Of a stretch of DNA of 62,175 nucleotides, positions 47,401-53,891 are shown in pieces. Position 1 is the first letter of the stretch, and each line of letters begins with the position of its first letter. Origin of the DNA: Bacteroidota bacterium. Lineage in GTDB: Bacteria; Bacteroidota; Bacteroidia; Bacteroidales; FEN-979. The notes under the pieces were generated by a model. The model made no database searches. It was not told where the DNA came from and was given only the letters and a program-made list of their open reading frames with translations. The position numbers and the translations under genes are program-made. The stretch is from contig JAPLDJ010000028.1 in NCBI GenBank assembly GCA_026391805.1, forward strand, positions 1 through 62,175, read 5' to 3'.

Positions 47401-50400
47401 CTGCACCCTCCGGTCGTTACAGTGGATAAAACCGCACCGGTAAGGTAAATGGAATTGAACCATATCTGGCAGTTGCCGCCGTTAGCAATGTAGATCCCGT
47501 AAGGATTGTCGGTCTGGACCCCGGGCCAGCCGTCGCCTTTAATAAGATAGATCAGATTGTTCGAAATCTCTGTGACTGTGGAGGCGTCCGAGCCGTAATA
47601 AATTCCATAATCTCCATATCCCCCTGTACCTGAATAAAACCAATCATGGATCTTGTTTTTCCGGATCTTCGTATTGACGGATCCTGTGGTAACATAAATA
47701 CCTGCCTTGTAATAATTGGTATTTCCAGCGGGGCCGCCCATGATCTCATTCCCGCTGATCAGCGTTCCGTTCGCATACTGAAGAACGATCCCCTGGTACT
47801 GAATGGAGGTAGCGTCAGTGGTTGAACCGATGATATTGTTGATGATCTGTCCGTTGATGGCAGATACGGTCGCTGAACCGCTGAAGAAGATCCCGTACCG
47901 TGCACTGTAGATCGTGTTGTTGCTGATCACCGTATTGTCATAGCCGCCGCCGGTGGAGTTCATATAGATCCCGTAGGTGTTGTTTGTCACCTGGCTGCTC
48001 GCTTTGATGTTGCAGTTTTTGATCACATTATTTTTTGCCGGATCGGTTCCTCCTGCATTCGAGAATCCAATGGCGTATCTGTTTGCAGAAGTATTTGTGT
48101 TCTCAATGGTCAGGCTTTTATCCAGGCCACCGCTGTTCGAACCATCGATGATGATATAGTCCGCCCCGTTAAGGATAATGATTCCGGAAGCGGAAGAACC
48201 GGAAATCGTGCTTGTAACACCGCTGGCAGGCCGGATCGTCACCGTATTTGTTACGCTCGATCCTATATTGGGATTAATGGTGATCGGGAATGTCTCGGAA
48301 CCATAGGTTGCATCCGTCAACTGGAAAATGACCGGACAGGTGATCTCCTTCGCATTCAGATCGGTAATTGCCGCTGTAAGTGTTGCATAGGTCTTTCCAA
48401 CGCCCACGGTATAGGTTCCGCAAAGGCTCCCGAGGATGGTATACGTGCTTGGACTTGTTGTCGGTGTTGAAACTGCAGGCGGATTCACACTGTACCCGGA
48501 AGCTCCGACGGCAGGGTAAGCGCTTGAAAGTGGTGTGGGTAAATCATTATCCTGCGCTGCGACATAATATGAAACAATATCCCCGGTAATAACACCGGCA
48601 CCGAATGTAAAAGTATACTGATTTCCTCCGATGGGATTTCCTGCCGAAAAATTCCAGGTTCCTGAATTGATCTTCCAGTAAAGCCGGGGCAGGCCGATCC
48701 CGGCGGTCGGAACGCCGCTTACATCCGTAATGGTGGCCGTCAAGGTCCGGTTTGTTGTGGAAGAGGTGTTGATTAAAGCTGTATAACTGATCACCGGGCC
48801 GCTTACATCCAGCGGCATCCCTGCAAATTCATCGAATCCGATATCCGGTGCTGTAGCGGGATAGGAAACGTTATTCGGGTAGCCGCCATTGGGGTAACGA
48901 ACGTCATTGTCGTAATCCATTACGATGCTGATCGGTGAAGAGATCACCGTTCCTCCGCTTTCGCAGGCCGTTGATACGGTTGTCTTCAGGTGCAGGTCAT
49001 ATGGAGCCGTTGAAACGTTTGTGAACGGCGGGTTTTCGCTCACCGACTGCTGGTCCCTGGGCGCAACAAACGCTTTGTAAACATCCAGCGTTTGTATCGC
49101 GTTTGTGCCATCGTAAAAAAGAAGATTTTTTGGCGAAGGAGTTCCCGCATAGAAATTATTGTTATTCGAAAGAATTGAATAGGTAGAAAGTGTTGTAGAG
49201 CTTCTTGCGTATGCAGCGGTATATCCCATTACCCCGTTGGGAGTGGAGATGTTTACAATATTGTTATTATGCATGTCTACTGTTGCTAATGAAACAGTAT
49301 AGATACCGGCGGTTGCGAATGTCGCACCCGAAGAACTTGCATCAAGATAGATGGTATTATCGTAGATTCCTATGGTTGATGACGAACCGATATATATTCC
49401 AGCAACCGATAAAGTGCTATTCCCAATGGGAGCAGTCAGATTCGATGCATAATTGTTATATAATGACACGGTTGATCCGCCCCAGAAGCAGAACCCTGCA
49501 ACAGCTGTTGCCCCGTTCGCCCCGATCTGAAGTTTATAGGCGCTGTTGTTGTGGATGTCAAACGTCGTACCGTTCGCGAAGTAAAATCCATAGGTCCACC
49601 CTGTATTGTTGTTGGAAATATTATTGGCTGTATTGTTATATACGCTGAGATTCGTGATCGATAACCCCAAATTATAGCTATAAACAGCGCCTGAACCGGT
49701 TCCGTTTGCGCCTCCTGTCATCTGGCTGACCACATTACCATACACAGATACAACGTTGCCGCCACTCACGTATATTCCCGTTATGCCTGACGAACCTCCG
49801 TTAATCCCCGAAACAGTATTGGAATATATACTCTTATTCTGTGTTGTTGATGTTCCTCCCGTATTGATCCCTCCAAAAGTAGTTGCTCCGGCAACACTGA
49901 TATTGGTAAAGCTGTTGGAATTGACCGTTTCGGTTCCGCCAGACGGCGATGAGCCATTATAATAACAAGTAAAATTTCCACCCGCGCCATTGACTTTTGA
50001 TACGTTATTTACCGTATTTCCGGAAACGCTAACGGTCGGTGTGGTTGTGTTATTCGAGATAAAATATACGGGACCGGTGGTGTTCAAATTAGTGGAGTTG
50101 CTGAAGGTGTTCGTGTTGAGATTGATCGAACTCATCGCCGAAGACATGTAGATGCAGTAAAGACTCCCCGAAGCGCCGGAAGTAAACGAGGCAGAAAAGA
50201 CATTTCCTCCCATTGTAACGGTACCGGTCCCGCTGATGCCGCTGTAAATGCAATAAACTGCGCTTACATTGGCCCCCTGCGACAAATTTATGTTGTTATA
50301 ACTGATGGCCCCGGCAGCATTCACGGAATTTGAGAAAAGGATCCCGTAAATGGCGGCGGCTGCAACAACCCCGCCTCCTGCCAGGTTATTGATCGTATTA

Positions 50401-51194
50401 TTCGAGATGTTATGGCCGTTCTGGCAGACATCGTTGATCCCGTAAGATGCTATAGCGGCGATCCCCCCGAAATTCTGGATGGTATTTCCCTGGTATGAAT
50501 ACAATCCGCCGACATCATTCTGCTGGTCATAATAGGTGTATGGACTTGCATCAGCGAAACCGGTGATCGAAATGCCGGTCTTTACATTCTGAATGACGTT
50601 TGAGTAGAATTTATTGTAAGAATTGGCGCCGAGTGTTGAAGTAACTGTAACGCCCGCACCTGAAGTAAGATTGTTGGCCGAATAGATTCCGACTGAAGCT
50701 GTATTGATCCGCTGGAGCGTGATCGTGCAGTTTGTGATCGTAACGTACTGGCAGCCGTCGGTACCCGAACTCTTCAAAAGCGCATACCCCCATTCCATCT
50801 GGGTGGTGGCGGTAACGTTTGTCGCCGGGTCTTTGAGGTCGATCCCGTTGAAGGTGATGTAATCGGTTCCCCTCAGGATGATGATCCCGTCGAGTGTCGC
50901 ACTAACGCCTGCCACTGCGGTGATAAGCGGATTGGCGCCCGAACCGGATTTCTGGAACGTGATGGGGTTCCCTGACGTTCCTGTCGCAGTGATCATAAGG
51001 TTGGCCGCCGTTTCAGTATACCCGGCTGCAACATTGAAGGTCACTCCGCCGCCGCCGACACCTGCTGCGTTGAGCGCGGTGATGGCTGCAGAAATGCTTA
51101 CATAATCGCCGGGGATCGCCTTGGTGCCGCTCAACTGAGCATGACTCAGGATGCTGACAAATAAAAGCGGAAGGAGAAAGTAAATTTTTTTCAT
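41436..51194 (-). CDS. Giant 3252-residue beta-helix/Ig-repeat surface protein with T9SS type A end
   Basis: The signal peptide (KIYFLLPLLFVSILSHAQ) is followed by two stretches of right-handed beta-helix type. The first covers about residues 20-800 (GDYVSISAAITALNAAGVGG, YITFNGIDL) and the second about 900-1400 (VGVGKTYATLTAAITDLNA, YIIIDGSNSGG). Three fibronectin-III-like units come next (ATTATMNGTVNAL, NTTYHYRLKGTNSAG). Then come 17 Ig-like units of about 85 residues (VPTITG...CAGTTGVTYTTETGM). The last 90 residues (FSVYPNPNNGKFTAAI, NLAQGIYTVIFRNN) are a T9SS type A sorting domain. It shares its Ig-like module with the giant gene downstream. A surface location is well supported; substrate or ligand is unknown. 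Confidence 0.93.
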   Translation of the reverse strand: MKKIYFLLPLLFVSILSHAQLSGTKAIPGDYVSISAAITALNAAGVGGGGVTFNVAAGYTETAANLMITATGTSGNPITFQKSGSGANPLITAVAGVSATLDGIIILRGTDYITFNGIDLKDPATNVTATTQMEWGYALLKSSGTDGCQYVTITNCTITLQRINTASVGIYSANNLTSGAGVTVTSTLGANSYNKFYSNVIQNVKTGISITGFADASPYTYYDQQNDVGGLYSYQGNTIQNFGGIAAIASYGINDVCQNGHNISNNTINNLAGGGVVAAAAIYGILFSNSVNAAGAISYNNINLSQGANVSAVYCIYSGISGTGTVTMGGNVFSASFTSGASGSLYCIYMSSAMSSINLNTNTFSNSTNLNTTGPVYFISNNTTTPTVSVSGNTVNNVSKVNGAGGNFTCYYNGSSPSGGTETVNSNSFTNISVAGATTFGGINTGGTSTTQNKSIYSNTVSGINGGSSGITGIYVSGGNVVSVYGNVVSQMTGGANGTGSGAVYSYNLGLSITNLSVYNNTANNISNNNTGWTYGFYFANGTTFDIHNNSAYKLQIGANGATAVAGFCFWGGSTVSLYNNYASNLTAPIGNSTLSVAGIYIGSSSTIGIYDNTIYLDASSSGATFATAGIYTVSLATVDMHNNNIVNISTPNGVMGYTAAYARSSTTLSTYSILSNNNNFYAGTPSPKNLLFYDGTNAIQTLDVYKAFVAPRDQQSVSENPPFTNVSTAPYDLHLKTTVSTACESGGTVISSPISIVMDYDNDVRYPNGGYPNNVSYPATAPDIGFDEFAGMPLDVSGPVISYTALINTSSTTNRTLTATITDVSGVPTAGIGLPRLYWKINSGTWNFSAGNPIGGNQYTFTFGAGVITGDIVSYYVAAQDNDLPTPLSSAYPAVGASGYSVNPPAVSTPTTSPSTYTILGSLCGTYTVGVGKTYATLTAAITDLNAKEITCPVIFQLTDATYGSETFPITINPNIGSSVTNTVTIRPASGVTSTISGSSASGIIILNGADYIIIDGSNSGGLDKSLTIENTNTSANRYAIGFSNAGGTDPAKNNVIKNCNIKASSQVTNNTYGIYMNSTGGGYDNTVISNNTIYSARYGIFFSGSATVSAINGQIINNIIGSTTDATSIQYQGIVLQYANGTLISGNEIMGGPAGNTNYYKAGIYVTTGSVNTKIRKNKIHDWFYSGTGGYGDYGIYYGSDASTVTEISNNLIYLIKGDGWPGVQTDNPYGIYIANGGNCQIWFNSIYLTGAVLSTVTTGGCSACLSINPSITGLDVRNNIFKNSMQATSGTPADYTYAVYCASANTAFTTINNNDYYDDGLGANIGYLGANQATLAAWQIATAQDAASLNVDPAFVSTSDLHTYASGLAKMGVTISSITDDFAGVTRTSPPDVGAYQFSANPVMTTTPATFVACSSVTLNGTINPSGASVTTGFDYGTTVLYGSSVAGTPATVTGSTAVAVAATVTDMVPNVVNHYRIKGTSGGSTFYGSDMTVTPPCPPVVVTTAATGVTATTATMNGTVNALNLSTTLYFEWGLTSAYGSAIAATPSPVNGSSVTPVSANITGLMPNTTYHYRLKGTNSAGSSYGLDMTFTTLAIPPTVVTTAATAITSTTATLNGTVKANYSTTNLGFDYGLTTTYGNSIAGTPSPVIGGILTSVSGNLAVLTCNTLYHYRVVGVNVAGTSNGNDMTFTTGGAVAAAGTITGATSVCRGATGVTYTIAAISGATGYVWSIPTGGTITSGFNTTTITVSYSGSAISGNVTVYGINSCMNGSSSSLAVTVNLLPVPTITGTASACVNSTGNIYYTESGMTGYTWSISAGGTITAGGTSTSSTVTVTWNIAGAQTVSVNYTNGNGCLGASATIKNVTVNALPVPTITGLATVCAGTTGVTYTTETGMTGYTWSITGGTITAGAGTKTITVTWNTVGSQTVTVSYTNTNGCTAASPTSKTVTVNALPVPTITGSASVCAWSTGNVYTTESGMTGYTWALSGSGIITSGAGTNAITVTWTTAGTQYVSVNYTNTAGCTAASATSKTVIVNPLPVPTITGAASACAGATGVTYTTETGMTGYTWTITSGGTITAGAGTNTITVTWNTAGLQTVTVNYVNTNGCTAATATSKTVTVNALPVPTITGLATVCAGTTGVTYYTQTGMTGYTWTVSSGGTITAGAGTGIITVTWTTPGSQTVTVSYTNTNGCTAASPTVKTVTVNALPVPTITGSGAVCAGTTGVTYSTETGMTGYTWTVSAGGTITAGGGTSAITVTWNTVGAQTVSVNYTNTSGCTAATATVKNVTVNPLPVPTITGLTSVCAGTTGVTYTTETGMTGYTWIISSGGTITAGAGTATITVTWTTAGTQYLTVNYVNANGCTAASPTYKIITVNALPVPAITGTSSVCVGTAGATYTTQPGMMNYVWTVSSGGLITAGTGTNSITVTWNTSGTKTVSVIYTNTNGCTAATPGTFTVTVNPLPVPTITGSGLLCQGATGVNYYTESGMTGYTWTISSGGTITAGAGTRIITVTWTTAGAQTLSVTYTNANGCTPNSPTVKNITVNPVYTPTLTGTDTLCLSTQSYVYTTESGMNNYSWNVSSGGTIMAGGTTSSSTVTVRWNTSGTQYVRINYANSYGCSSPTPTYLPVIVYPVNTPAFTGPNKICAGTTGCVYTTYPGMTNYNWTVSSGGTITAGGTLTSNTVTVTWNTAGTQYVTLNYTNTYGCTAASPYIFYVVVNPLPAPTITGPVSVCVGTAGNVYYTQTGMTNYVWNVSPGGTITSGGTSVSPSVTVTWTTAGTKYVSVNYTNSNGCTAAVPGIKSVTVNPLPTPTITGPTSLCSGVAGTFYTQTGNTSYIWTVSTGGTITAGGTSGTPYISVKWTTLGAQWVRVSYTSPGGCKPTTYTQFNTTVYGLPTPTVTGPTGACQGSTGNVYTTQAGMTSYTWTISTGGTITAGAGTNSITVTWNGSGTQYVRVNYTNANGCSAANAAGIYVTVTTAPVPTITGTFTACTGATLGYYTESGMTNYVWTVSSGGTIISGQGTRALYVQWTTPGAKTISVNYSTASGCQPVSPTVKTVNVYAVPVPTITGPTTVCVGAYVTYSTEPGMSNYTWTIGGTGGTIYSGFYSSQIYVKWTYTGAKTVSVNYTAPGGCRAPTATVLNVYVTTCADNIISGVDPNQLPISFSVYPNPNNGKFTAAIQCECIENNCSIAVFNMMGVNVFELSNINTDGKLEVPIDLQNLAQGIYTVIFRNNNHWLIRKIVINK
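41750..46095 (-). repeat. Seventeen Ig-like coding units of about 255 bp
   Basis: Seventeen consecutive units encode modules with PTITG, CAGTTG, YTTESGMTGYTW, GGTITAG and TVTVTWNTAG. Several central units are close to identical in protein and share long DNA stretches, so copy number may vary between strains and short-read assembly could have collapsed or misordered units. Confidence 0.85.
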
Positions 51195-51246
51195 ACCTGT
51201 ATTTTTGGATGGAAATTAGGTATTGAGAATTACCGGTAAAATTATC

Positions 51247-51280
51247 ACGTAATCAGGACAAAAGCAAGGAAATATTCCTT
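51247..51280. repeat. 34-bp direct repeat, left copy
   Basis: The sequence starts ACGTAATCAGGACAAAAGC and ends in a small palindrome AAGGAAATATTCCTT. It matches 53621-53654 in the same orientation with about four differences. The two copies bracket the block holding the DUF6155-like gene and the MNT/HEPN pair. Confidence 0.65.
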
Positions 51281-51405
51281 TAGAATAAAAAGACAAAAGA
51301 AAGTGTAATAAGTTGTCCGGCAAATAAAAAACACGCCGTATGGGGGTCCATCTAAAAATAAATTCATTTTTTGTATCACCTTTTCGGTTATGACCGATTA
51401 ATCAG

Positions 51406-51604
51406 CCTCATCCCCTGCAGGGGCTGACTAAAAAGTAAAAGTATGCAGAATATTTTCCTTTGTGCGACTTTGTGGGTACCTGCCTGCCGGCAGGCAGGCT
51501 TCGAGTCCTTTGTGGTTCAATCACTTAAAATTTAACCACAAAGGCCACAAAGGTCTTCACAAAGGCGAATAAGTACTTATTAGTCAGCCCCACGGGGGTT
51601 GAGG
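51406..51604. mobile_element. 199-bp MITE-like inverted-repeat element
   Basis: The left end (51406-51430) starts CCTCATCCCCTGCAGGGG and ends GCTGACTA; the right end (51581-51604, TAGTCAGCCCC...GTTGAGG) is its inverse with few mismatches. The interior is also self-complementary, including a perfect CCTTTGTGGTT / AACCACAAAGG pair. No gene is inside. A copy of the 20-bp palindrome (51479-51498) interrupts it. It could be a non-autonomous transposon relic; no target duplication was identified. Confidence 0.6.
51479..51498. repeat. Dispersed 20-bp palindrome, copy 4
   Basis: CCTGCCTGCCGGCAGGCAGG is perfectly palindromic and lies inside the MITE-like element, between GACTTTGTGGGTA and CTTCGAGTCC. 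Confidence 0.8.
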
Positions 51605-51783
51605 TGCTTGGGTTAATTCCCCACTCTGCGGCGAGGAGGTTCATTGTACTTAAAAGGCAAGTGCCTTTTCCCGTTAAACTTTACTTTCCGGTTTCATCAT
51701 CATTTCGGATGATCCGGTGTGAAGAAAATGTAAACTTTCTTCCGGTAATGTCGCTGATGAGCAATCTCTTATTATTTTTGCTC

Positions 51784-51940
51784 CCCGGCTGGGCGGCATT
51801 TGTAATGCCGCTCGAAACATCGCAGAATTTGTAATTCTGCACGTATGGCCAGGGAGGAGGAGATCAGGATGGTGGAGGGGCCGTAAAGGACTGAAACTAT
51901 AAGTCAATAGATAACCGCATTGAGTTTACATGAGCGTTAG
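51784..51940. repeat. 157-bp direct repeat, left copy
   Basis: It contains two adjacent hairpins with the same TGT loop, GGCGGCATT-TGT-AATGCCGCTC and GCAGAATT-TGT-AATTCTGC, and ends in GAGCGTTAG. It is about 96% identical to 52495-52652. The DUF6155-like gene lies exactly between the two. Confidence 0.85.
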
Positions 51941-51975
51941 TGGGTATGTTTTATTAAAACCTGAATCTAAGTTTT

Positions 51976-52488
51976 ATGGGCATTACAGATTTAAAAAAGA
52001 AACTCAAGGAATTAGATCATAAGGATTTAATCGATCTTATCATTAACTTGTATCAAGTTAATAAATCTGTCAAGGAACAATTGGATTTTCATTTTATGCG
52101 TCACGAGAATGAAATCCTTTTGATATACAAAAAGAAAGTTTTAGAAGCATTTTATCCTAAGCATGGTGATCAATTCCATTTGAAAATCGGTAAACAGGCA
52201 ATATCAGATTTTAAAAAGTTGAAGCCAAACTCAAATCCCCTCATTGATTTGGAGATGTATTATGTTGAATGTGGCGTACGCTTTACTATGGAATATGGGG
52301 ATATTAATGAAAATTTCTATAATAGCGTAGCAAAAGTTTATCTTGAAGCCATGAAATTAATTGATACTTATAATCTTTATGGTGAATTTAGAGAAAGAGC
52401 GTTTAAAGTTGTTACGAATTCTGCAAATATTGGCTGGGGATTTCATGATGAATTAGCTGACACGTATGGTCAAATCTATCAAGAATAA
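51976..52488 (+). CDS. DUF6155-like hypothetical protein
   Basis: The 170-residue protein begins MGITDLKKKLKELDHKDL, followed by IDLIINLYQVNKSVKEQLDF, and later has SDFKKLKPNSNPLIDLEMYY. This resembles the DUF6155 family from memory of its N-terminal helix pattern. No catalytic motif is visible; the protein looks all-helical and cytoplasmic. The gene is AT-rich compared with the core genes, is flanked on both sides by 157-bp direct repeats, and starts 35 bases after the left one, which gives it the look of a cassette. Function unknown. Confidence 0.7.
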   Translation: MGITDLKKKLKELDHKDLIDLIINLYQVNKSVKEQLDFHFMRHENEILLIYKKKVLEAFYPKHGDQFHLKIGKQAISDFKKLKPNSNPLIDLEMYYVECGVRFTMEYGDINENFYNSVAKVYLEAMKLIDTYNLYGEFRERAFKVVTNSANIGWGFHDELADTYGQIYQE

Positions 52489-52494
52489 AACACA

Positions 52495-52652
52495 CCCGGC
52501 TGAGCGGCATTTGTAATGCCGCTCGAAACATCGCAGAATTTGTAATTCTGCAGGTATGGCCAGGGGAGGAAGAGATTAGGATGGTGGAGGGGCCGTAAAG
52601 GACTGAAACTATAAGTCAATAGATAACCGCATTGAGTTTACATAAGCGTTAG
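52495..52652. repeat. 157-bp direct repeat, right copy
   Basis: This copy has the same twin TGT-loop hairpins, with a perfect 10-bp stem GAGCGGCATT / AATGCCGCTC, and ends TAAGCGTTAG. The start-to-start distance to the left copy is 711 bases. Confidence 0.85.
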
Positions 52653-52675
52653 GGCTTATTGAAAGAAATATTTTG

Positions 52676-52683
52676 TACCTTTG
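52676..52683 (+). promoter_or_regulatory. Predicted -7 box of the second MNT/HEPN pair
   Basis: TACCTTTG is a perfect TAnnTTTG, 14 bases before the ATG at 52698 and 24 bases after the end of the 157-bp repeat. The cassette-like unit thus appears to carry its own promoter. The leader would be very short. Confidence 0.5.
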
Positions 52684-52697
52684 CTTAAAGGTGAGTT

Positions 52698-52982
52698 ATG
52701 AACCCAGAGATTAAAAATATTATTATCAATACATTGCGTGCCTACGACCCTGAAATGATCGGTGTGTTTGGTTCTTATGCAAGAAATGAAAACACGGTCG
52801 AAAGTGATATTGATATTTTGGTTCGGTTCAAATCCACCTTGTCGCTTCTCCAGTTAGTTCATGTTGAAAATTTAATGTCTCAAAAACTTGGTATCAAGGT
52901 CGACCTTGTAACCGAGGGAGCCGTCAAGAATAAAATTCTAAAGGAAAGTATTCAACAAGATCTTCAAATTATTTATCAATGA
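52698..52982 (+). CDS. MNT-type minimal nucleotidyltransferase (antitoxin)
   Basis: A 94-residue protein with the nucleotidyltransferase signature GVFGSYARNENTVESDIDIL, giving GS-x10-D-x-D, and a C-terminal VDLVTEGAVKNKILKES segment typical of MNT proteins. The family neutralises HEPN RNases, in studied pairs by AMPylation. It overlaps the HEPN gene by four bases (ATGA). It resembles but is clearly diverged from the MNT at 1.2-1.5 kb. Confidence 0.9.
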   Translation: MNPEIKNIIINTLRAYDPEMIGVFGSYARNENTVESDIDILVRFKSTLSLLQLVHVENLMSQKLGIKVDLVTEGAVKNKILKESIQQDLQIIYQ

Positions 52983-53305
52983 TTAAAAACGATCAGGTTT
53001 ACCTTGAACACATACTTGAGGCCATTACCAAAATTGAGAATTTCACCAAAGGAGTTTCAAGGTTTGATTTTGACCGCAATGTGATGATTCAAGATGCGAT
53101 CATAAGAAATATTGAAATAATTGGAGAAGCAACAAAGAAAATCTCAAAATCGTTCACACAAACTCATGAAGAAATTCCTTGGTCAGCAATGGCTGGGATG
53201 AGAGATAAACTCATACATGATTATTTAGATGTCGATCTTGATGTTGTGTGGAAGACGATTGAAGTTGATTTGCCCCTCCTAAAAGAACTAATCTCTAGAA
53301 TCTAA
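52979..53305 (+). CDS. HepT-like HEPN toxin (DUF86)
   Basis: A 108-residue HEPN-domain RNase toxin. The family features are present: RNIEIIGEATKKISKSF, then IPWSAMAGMRDKLIHDYLDV with the R-x4-H catalytic motif, and VVWKTIEVDLPLL. Unlike the copy at 0.9-1.2 kb it has no internal stop. It is coupled by an ATGA overlap to its MNT partner. The pair may protect the surrounding accessory block from loss or act against phage. Confidence 0.9.
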   Translation: MIKNDQVYLEHILEAITKIENFTKGVSRFDFDRNVMIQDAIIRNIEIIGEATKKISKSFTQTHEEIPWSAMAGMRDKLIHDYLDVDLDVVWKTIEVDLPLLKELISRI

Positions 53306-53313
53306 TCTCAACA

Positions 53314-53410
53314 GGCCCTAACATGCCGCTAAATCGCAACAAAGCAAACGCAATGTTGCAGAAGCAAAGGTTCTACCTTTGCTGCGGTTGCCGGCCCCAC
53401 GTTACCTGGC
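53314..53410. repeat. attC-like imperfect inverted repeat after the HEPN gene
   Basis: The left arm starts GGCCCTAACATGCCG and includes CGCAAC; the right arm is GTTGCCGGCCCCACGTTAC. They pair imperfectly around a strong GCAAAGGT-TCT-ACCTTTGC hairpin. The CTAAC...CGTTA ends recall integron recombination sites, but they do not match RYYYAAC/GTTRRRY exactly and no integrase gene is in the window. Confidence 0.45.
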
Positions 53411-53620
53411 AACAAAAGTAATTTTCAAGAAGAAAATATCATTTTGTGTGAATTATGTATGTATAAAAACACACCCTTTCAAAATGCCTATTATCATAGA
53501 CAAATTGAAAGAGTTTTGCGAAGAGAATGGGGTTTCGAACACATAAACCGCTTATAGCGATTACATAATTTCAAAGCATACACCTCAGGCCAACCTTTCC
53601 ATTTCTCCATTAAAATTTTA

Positions 53621-53654
53621 ACGTAATCAGGATAAAAGCAAGGAATAAATCCTT
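53621..53654. repeat. 34-bp direct repeat, right copy
   Basis: It begins ACGTAATCAGGATAAAAGC and matches 51247-51280 in the same orientation. The DUF6155-like gene, the MNT/HEPN pair and the attC-like site lie between the two. Confidence 0.65.
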
Positions 53655-53891
53655 GTTTAATCTTCACCTTCGGGAATAATGTTTTCAGACTTCAATTCCA
53701 TTGGCATCGTATTGATAATCTGTTTATTTTTGCCGGTGAGTTCTTCTGCGAAAGGCGGGAAAAAGGCTATACTCTAGTCTTTCTTTGTTTTTATTGGATA
53801 AAATTATTCTTTTTGGGAGATCCCAGGGAGCAGGATATACTTATCCTTATTCGTTTTTGAAATAAGATACCGGAGATTTTTATTGTTCCAG

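Larger units (their letters stand above)
51195..51975. other. Intergenic region with a MITE-like element and repeats
   Basis: About 780 bp hold no supported gene. They contain a 34-bp repeat (51247-51280), a 199-bp inverted-repeat element (51406-51604) and the first 157-bp direct repeat (51784-51940). A small plus-strand frame at 51604-51834 overlaps these repeats and has no domain. Confidence 0.65.
53306..53891. other. Intergenic region with attC-like repeat and possible gene remnant
   Basis: No complete gene is seen. It contains an imperfect inverted repeat (53314-53410) and a 34-bp repeat (53621-53654). A minus-strand frame of about 35 codons ends at a TAA at 53657. Its protein-like tail (PPFAEELTGKNKQIINT, ELKSENIIPEGED) could be the 3' end of a lost gene. 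Its family is not recognised. Confidence 0.45.

Noticed and set aside
51784-53410. Classical integron array
   Set aside because: No IntI-type integrase is present in the window and the repeat ends do not match the RYYYAAC/GTTRRRY core exactly, so only a resemblance is reported.
53484-53546. 20-codon frame starting MPIIIDKLKEFCEENG
   Set aside because: It is too short to support as a gene and has no partner or signal; it may be the start of a lost gene.
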